64,000 nucleotides of DNA. Source: Paenibacillus sp. FSL K6-1096. GTDB taxonomy: Bacteria; Bacillota; Bacilli; Paenibacillales; Paenibacillaceae. The stretch lies in the NCBI RefSeq assembly GCF_037977055.1, contig NZ_CP150274.1, positions 992,001 to 1,056,000 of the forward strand. The letters run 5' to 3'. The position numbers and the translations under genes were made by a program. This document shows positions 61,358 to 64,000 of the stretch, piece after piece. The notes beneath the pieces are model-generated. The model did no database searches. It was given only the letters and a program-made list of their open reading frames with translations, and was not told where the DNA came from. How positions within the stretch are numbered: the stretch's first letter is position 1; each line of letters starts with the position of its first letter.

Positions 61358-61879
61358 TTATTGTATATATTGTTGCAGTGATTTCTGCAGATCCTTCATC
61401 AGCAGATGCAGCCCGTCATCATCCGGGTGCAGTGACATCACTTCTTTGAGGACCGCTATGGCCTGAAGATGCTCATTCATCCGGCTGTGTGCAATCGCCA
61501 GCCATACATAAGCATCCCCGTATAGCGGGTCCAGCGATACAGCTTCTTTGAGCAGCGTTACCGGATGGTACGGATTACCCGGCAAGGCTTCCTCATCCTC
61601 CAGCAGCCGCTTCGCCTCCTGCACCAATTGCATCGCCTGCAGATGCTGGAGGTGCAGCTGATACTCCGGCTTACTGTGATCCAGCCGGCGCGCCGCAGCC
61701 GCATGGTCCAGCGCTTTGTCCAGCATGCCGCTGCGGGCATAGGTGATTGAGCAGCGGTACCGGACCTCGGCATCATCCGGACTGGCCGCAATGGCCGCCT
61801 CGAACAGTGTAATCGCCTCGGCGAAGTCACTGCGCAGAATCGAGCGGTAGGCCGCTTTTACATAATCATTATGATCCAT
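61358..61879 (-). CDS. TPR-repeat protein upstream of dapB
   Basis: 173 residues, soluble. About three to four TPR-like helical hairpins across the whole length (FAEAITLFEAAIAASPDDAEV; GMLDKALDHAAAARRLDHSKPEY; YGDAYVWLAIAHSRMNEHLQAIAVL). The TPR family mediates protein-protein contact; the partner is unknown. GGTGAGGAT precedes the ATG. It lies between ypjD and dapB in one direction, an insertion relative to B. subtilis, where ypjD lies next to dapB. Confidence 0.82.
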   Translation of the reverse strand: MDHNDYVKAAYRSILRSDFAEAITLFEAAIAASPDDAEVRYRCSITYARSGMLDKALDHAAAARRLDHSKPEYQLHLQHLQAMQLVQEAKRLLEDEEALPGNPYHPVTLLKEAVSLDPLYGDAYVWLAIAHSRMNEHLQAIAVLKEVMSLHPDDDGLHLLMKDLQKSLQQYIQ

Positions 61880-61938
61880 ATCCTCACCATCCTCACGGCT
61901 AAATCCCGTTCGTTTGGTACAGCATATGTAACATAGGC

Positions 61939-62268
61939 TTAATCGGTGTTTTTGGGCGTCCAGCGCCCGGCGTCACGGGTATTGAATTTGTGCATAACCT
62001 TATTATGGGCTTCGGTTAAGTCAATGCCCAGCGAATTGGCGAAACAAACGGTAATGAAGAGAATGTCGCCCAGCTCCAGCTCGATCGAATTATCGGCTTC
62101 ATCCGCCTTCTTCGGCTTCTCGCCGAATTGATGGTTCACTTCACGGGCCAGCTCCCCGACTTCCTCGGACATCCGGGCCAGCATGGACAGCGGGCTGAAG
62201 TAGCCTTCCTTGAACTGTGAGATGTAAGCATCGACCTCACGTTGAATGTCACCAAGACTTTTATCCAT
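61939..62268 (-). CDS. ypjD: MazG-type nucleotide pyrophosphohydrolase (YpjD)
   Basis: 109 residues. The all-alpha NTP-pyrophosphatase fold shows MSEEVGELAREVNH (E-x-x-E), and ELGDILFITVCFANSLGID (E-x-x-D), which bind magnesium. It likely hydrolyses house-cleaning nucleoside triphosphates. The ATG at 62268 gives a protein aligned with B. subtilis YpjD (111 residues); a GTG at 62283 sits directly on the ribosome site. Confidence 0.92.
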   Translation of the reverse strand: MDKSLGDIQREVDAYISQFKEGYFSPLSMLARMSEEVGELAREVNHQFGEKPKKADEADNSIELELGDILFITVCFANSLGIDLTEAHNKVMHKFNTRDAGRWTPKNTD

Positions 62269-62402
62269 ATATTGTTGTTTCACCCCCTGTATGTTCTTGC
62301 CTTCTGTTTGCCCCTATGTTATCGTAAAGACGTTTTGAAGACAAATCTTTTTTGAACAGCGTGTTAACATTTGCCCATTCTGAGGCGTAGGCGAGGGATT
62401 AT

Positions 62403-63275
62403 ATGAATTCATCAATCAAGCTCGGCACCATCAGCAAAACCGTGGCCCCCATCCTGCTGGGCGCTGCCATTTACGCATTCGGTCTCCTGTATTTCATCGT
62501 TCCCAATCAGCTGATGGAGGGCGGCGTTACCGGGATTACCATCCTGCTCAATTACGCCTTCAGCATCCCGATCTTCCTTACGACCCTGCTGATCAATCTT
62601 CCGCTTTTTCTGCTGGGGTGGAAGGTGCTGGGAGCCAATCAGATTGTATACACGGGGGTCGGGATCGGATCGCTGTCCTTCTTCCTCTGGTTATTCGAGC
62701 GGATGATCAAACTGGGCTGGATTGTGCCGTTCAGCACAGAGCATGATTTCATTCTTGCTTCATTATATGCCGGGGTCACCCTGGGGCTGGGGCTGGGGAT
62801 TGTCTTCCGCTTCGGCGGCACCACCGGCGGTGTCGATATCGTCGCACGGATTCTCGGGCGCAGATTCGGCTGGAGTATGGGACAGATCATTCTGGTGGTG
62901 GATGTGGTCATCATCGGCGCCTCCCTGCTCTACATTCCCCGTGAAAAGATTCTGTACACCCTCGTCGCCGTCTTCATCGCCTCCCGGGTGATTGACTTCA
63001 TCCAGGAAGGGGCCTACGCCGCCAAAGCGTTCACGATCATCAGCGACGAAGCGCCGAAGATTGCCGATCTGATCACGGCCGAGCTGGAGCGCGGCGTCAC
63101 CATGATCCCGGCGATCGGCGCCTATTCCAAGCAGGCCAAGCATATGGTCTACTGCGTAGTCTCCAGACAGGAGATCCGCCGGCTCAGCCTGCTGGTCAAG
63201 TCGGTCGATCCCAAGGCGTTCGTAATCATTAATGATGTCCACGATGTGCACGGCGAAGGCTTCCGCGAAACATAA
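62403..63275 (+). CDS. YitT-family membrane protein (YpjC)
   Basis: 290 residues. Five to six hydrophobic segments in residues 1–195 (ILLGAAIYAFGLLYFIV, PIFLTTLLINLPLFLLGW, GIVFRFGGTTGGVDIVARIL, IILVVDVVIIGASLLYI), then a C-terminal cytoplasmic DUF2179 domain (AFTIISDEAPKIADLITAELERGVTMI). B. subtilis has several paralogues; role unclear. GAGGGATTAT precedes the ATG. It is transcribed against its neighbours ypjD and ypjB, as in B. subtilis ypjC. It shares a bidirectional hairpin with ypjB. Confidence 0.93.
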   Translation: MNSSIKLGTISKTVAPILLGAAIYAFGLLYFIVPNQLMEGGVTGITILLNYAFSIPIFLTTLLINLPLFLLGWKVLGANQIVYTGVGIGSLSFFLWLFERMIKLGWIVPFSTEHDFILASLYAGVTLGLGLGIVFRFGGTTGGVDIVARILGRRFGWSMGQIILVVDVVIIGASLLYIPREKILYTLVAVFIASRVIDFIQEGAYAAKAFTIISDEAPKIADLITAELERGVTMIPAIGAYSKQAKHMVYCVVSRQEIRRLSLLVKSVDPKAFVIINDVHDVHGEGFRET

Positions 63276-63300
63276 AATAACCTCACCGCTTATACAAATA

Positions 63301-63343
63301 GGGAGGACCCGCACAGCCGGTAATGGCTGATGGGGTCCTCCCT
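63301..63343. terminator. Bidirectional hairpin terminator
   Basis: GGGAGGACCC and GGGGTCCTCCC pair, with AGCC/GGCT inside. It lies between the convergent yitT and ypjB genes. T-tracts are weak on both sides. Confidence 0.6.
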
Positions 63344-63349
63344 TGTTCG

Positions 63350-64000
63350 TTATACCGTCTTCGTGTCCCTTTGCTGGCCCCGGTACTTGCGGTAGGCCGC
63401 GTAGGCCAGCATGGTAAGAATAAATGCACCTGTAAGAAGTCCCCAGCCGCCGTATTCCGGCGGAGCAAGCGGCAAGGACAGGGCGGGCTCATCACGATCC
63501 TTGCCGAACATCACCCGGGCCGCATCCTGTCCGTAGGACACCATCTCCACCAGGCGGGTGCGCTCCGGCGGCTGCTCGGAGGCCGTTGTCCCGGCCGCGT
63601 AGGACAGCCAGGAATCGAACGCATTCACCGTTTCAGCCGGACGGGAGATGATTACCGCAGGCCGGATGTTGGCGTACCGGCTCTGCAGCCTGGAGAGGGC
63701 TGCGGTCCAGCTTTTGAGATCACCTGCGGCGGCGCTTTGCTCCATATCCTTCAGATCCTCACGGACCAGCTTATAATACTGCAGCCACATCGGCGCTCTG
63801 GGATGATTCAGACTGTTCGCAGCCAGCCTCAGCTTCGCAGCAGCGGCCTCCCATTTCTCCGGGGAAGGCTCTGCGGCAGCCAGCGCCGACTTCATATCCA
63901 TAATCACTGCCGAGAGGGCATTAATTCCCTCCACAGAGGTCATCCCCTCAAAGGACGAAGAGATGAAGATCTGCGAGACCTGCTCCGCCTCCTCGCGGGC
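63350..64000 (-). CDS. ypjB: Sporulation protein YpjB-like (5' partial)
   Basis: The frame is open to the right edge, so the N-terminus, probably a signal peptide, is outside the window. Visible residues: helical repeats (WEAAAAKLRLAANSLNHP, WTAALSRLQSRYANIRPAV) and one C-terminal membrane helix (GWGLLTGAFILTMLAYAAY) with a short basic tail (RKYRGQQRDTK). The position next to yitT and ypjD in the B. subtilis order supports YpjB, a sporulation-linked membrane protein of unclear role. The sequence match itself is moderate. Confidence 0.85.
   Translation of the reverse strand, partial: AREEAEQVSQIFISSSFEGMTSVEGINALSAVIMDMKSALAAAEPSPEKWEAAAAKLRLAANSLNHPRAPMWLQYYKLVREDLKDMEQSAAAGDLKSWTAALSRLQSRYANIRPAVIISRPAETVNAFDSWLSYAAGTTASEQPPERTRLVEMVSYGQDAARVMFGKDRDEPALSLPLAPPEYGGWGLLTGAFILTMLAYAAYRKYRGQQRDTKTV

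Overview
The window looks like a stretch of a Paenibacillus chromosome (Bacillota, spore-former). On the minus strand its right half follows the Bacillus order ypjB–yitT–ypjD–dapB–mgsA–bshB1–bshA–cca–birA–panBCD–dinG–ypmB–asnS–dnaD, with nth further left. It carries bacillithiol genes, a YpjB-type sporulation protein, S-layer homology and copper-amine-oxidase-like wall-binding domains, a proBA T-box and strong GGAGG-type ribosome binding sites. Base composition looks GC-rich for a Bacillus relative. I see no rRNA, tRNA, prophage, IS element or CRISPR array. Both end genes (GNAT at the left, YpjB at the right) run off the window.

Layout. 1–6 kb: small accessory genes, including a flavodoxin plus an unknown protein behind a Fur-box promoter, a VOC/AraC pair, a methyltransferase/pseudouridine-synthase pair and a MarR regulator. 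6.3–13.9 kb: topoisomerase IV (parE-parC), an ABC-2 exporter pair and an SGNH hydrolase. 13.9–15.2 kb: a gene-free island with a 28-bp tandem repeat and a 51-bp hairpin repeat array. 15.2–24.5 kb: a CAP-domain secreted protein, a WG-repeat protein, purT plus an acetyltransferase, and a giant two-headed dynamin. 24.2–32.2 kb: nth with a small partner, then a cell-envelope cluster (two paralogous AMIN amidases, a GerMN lipoprotein and an SLH protein). 32.4–39.3 kb: leuCD with a divergent LysR gene, then proB-proA-proC behind a T-box. 39.4–49.6 kb: dnaD, asnS, ackA, 3-hydroxybutyryl-CoA dehydrogenase, a short FtsH-like protease with a membrane partner, an aminoglycoside nucleotidyltransferase-like gene, ypmB/tseB, an MTA/SAH deaminase and rex. 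49.7–64 kb: dinG, a TPR protein, panBCD behind a structured attenuator leader, then birA, cca, bshA, bshB1, mgsA, dapB, a TPR protein, ypjD, yitT and ypjB.

The genes mostly serve core metabolism (proline, leucine, pantothenate/CoA, lysine/DAP, bacillithiol, acetate and redox control) and envelope construction. The most interesting non-standard material is RNA- and repeat-based: the panB leader with mutually exclusive helices, the palindromic 51-bp repeat family with a dispersed copy, the 28-bp minisatellite and a two-copy extragenic element. Among proteins, the short FtsH-like protease/membrane-protein pair, a BirA with no DNA-binding domain, and the unknown protein in the Fur-controlled flavodoxin operon deserve attention. 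No convincingly new multi-gene defence or mobile system was found.
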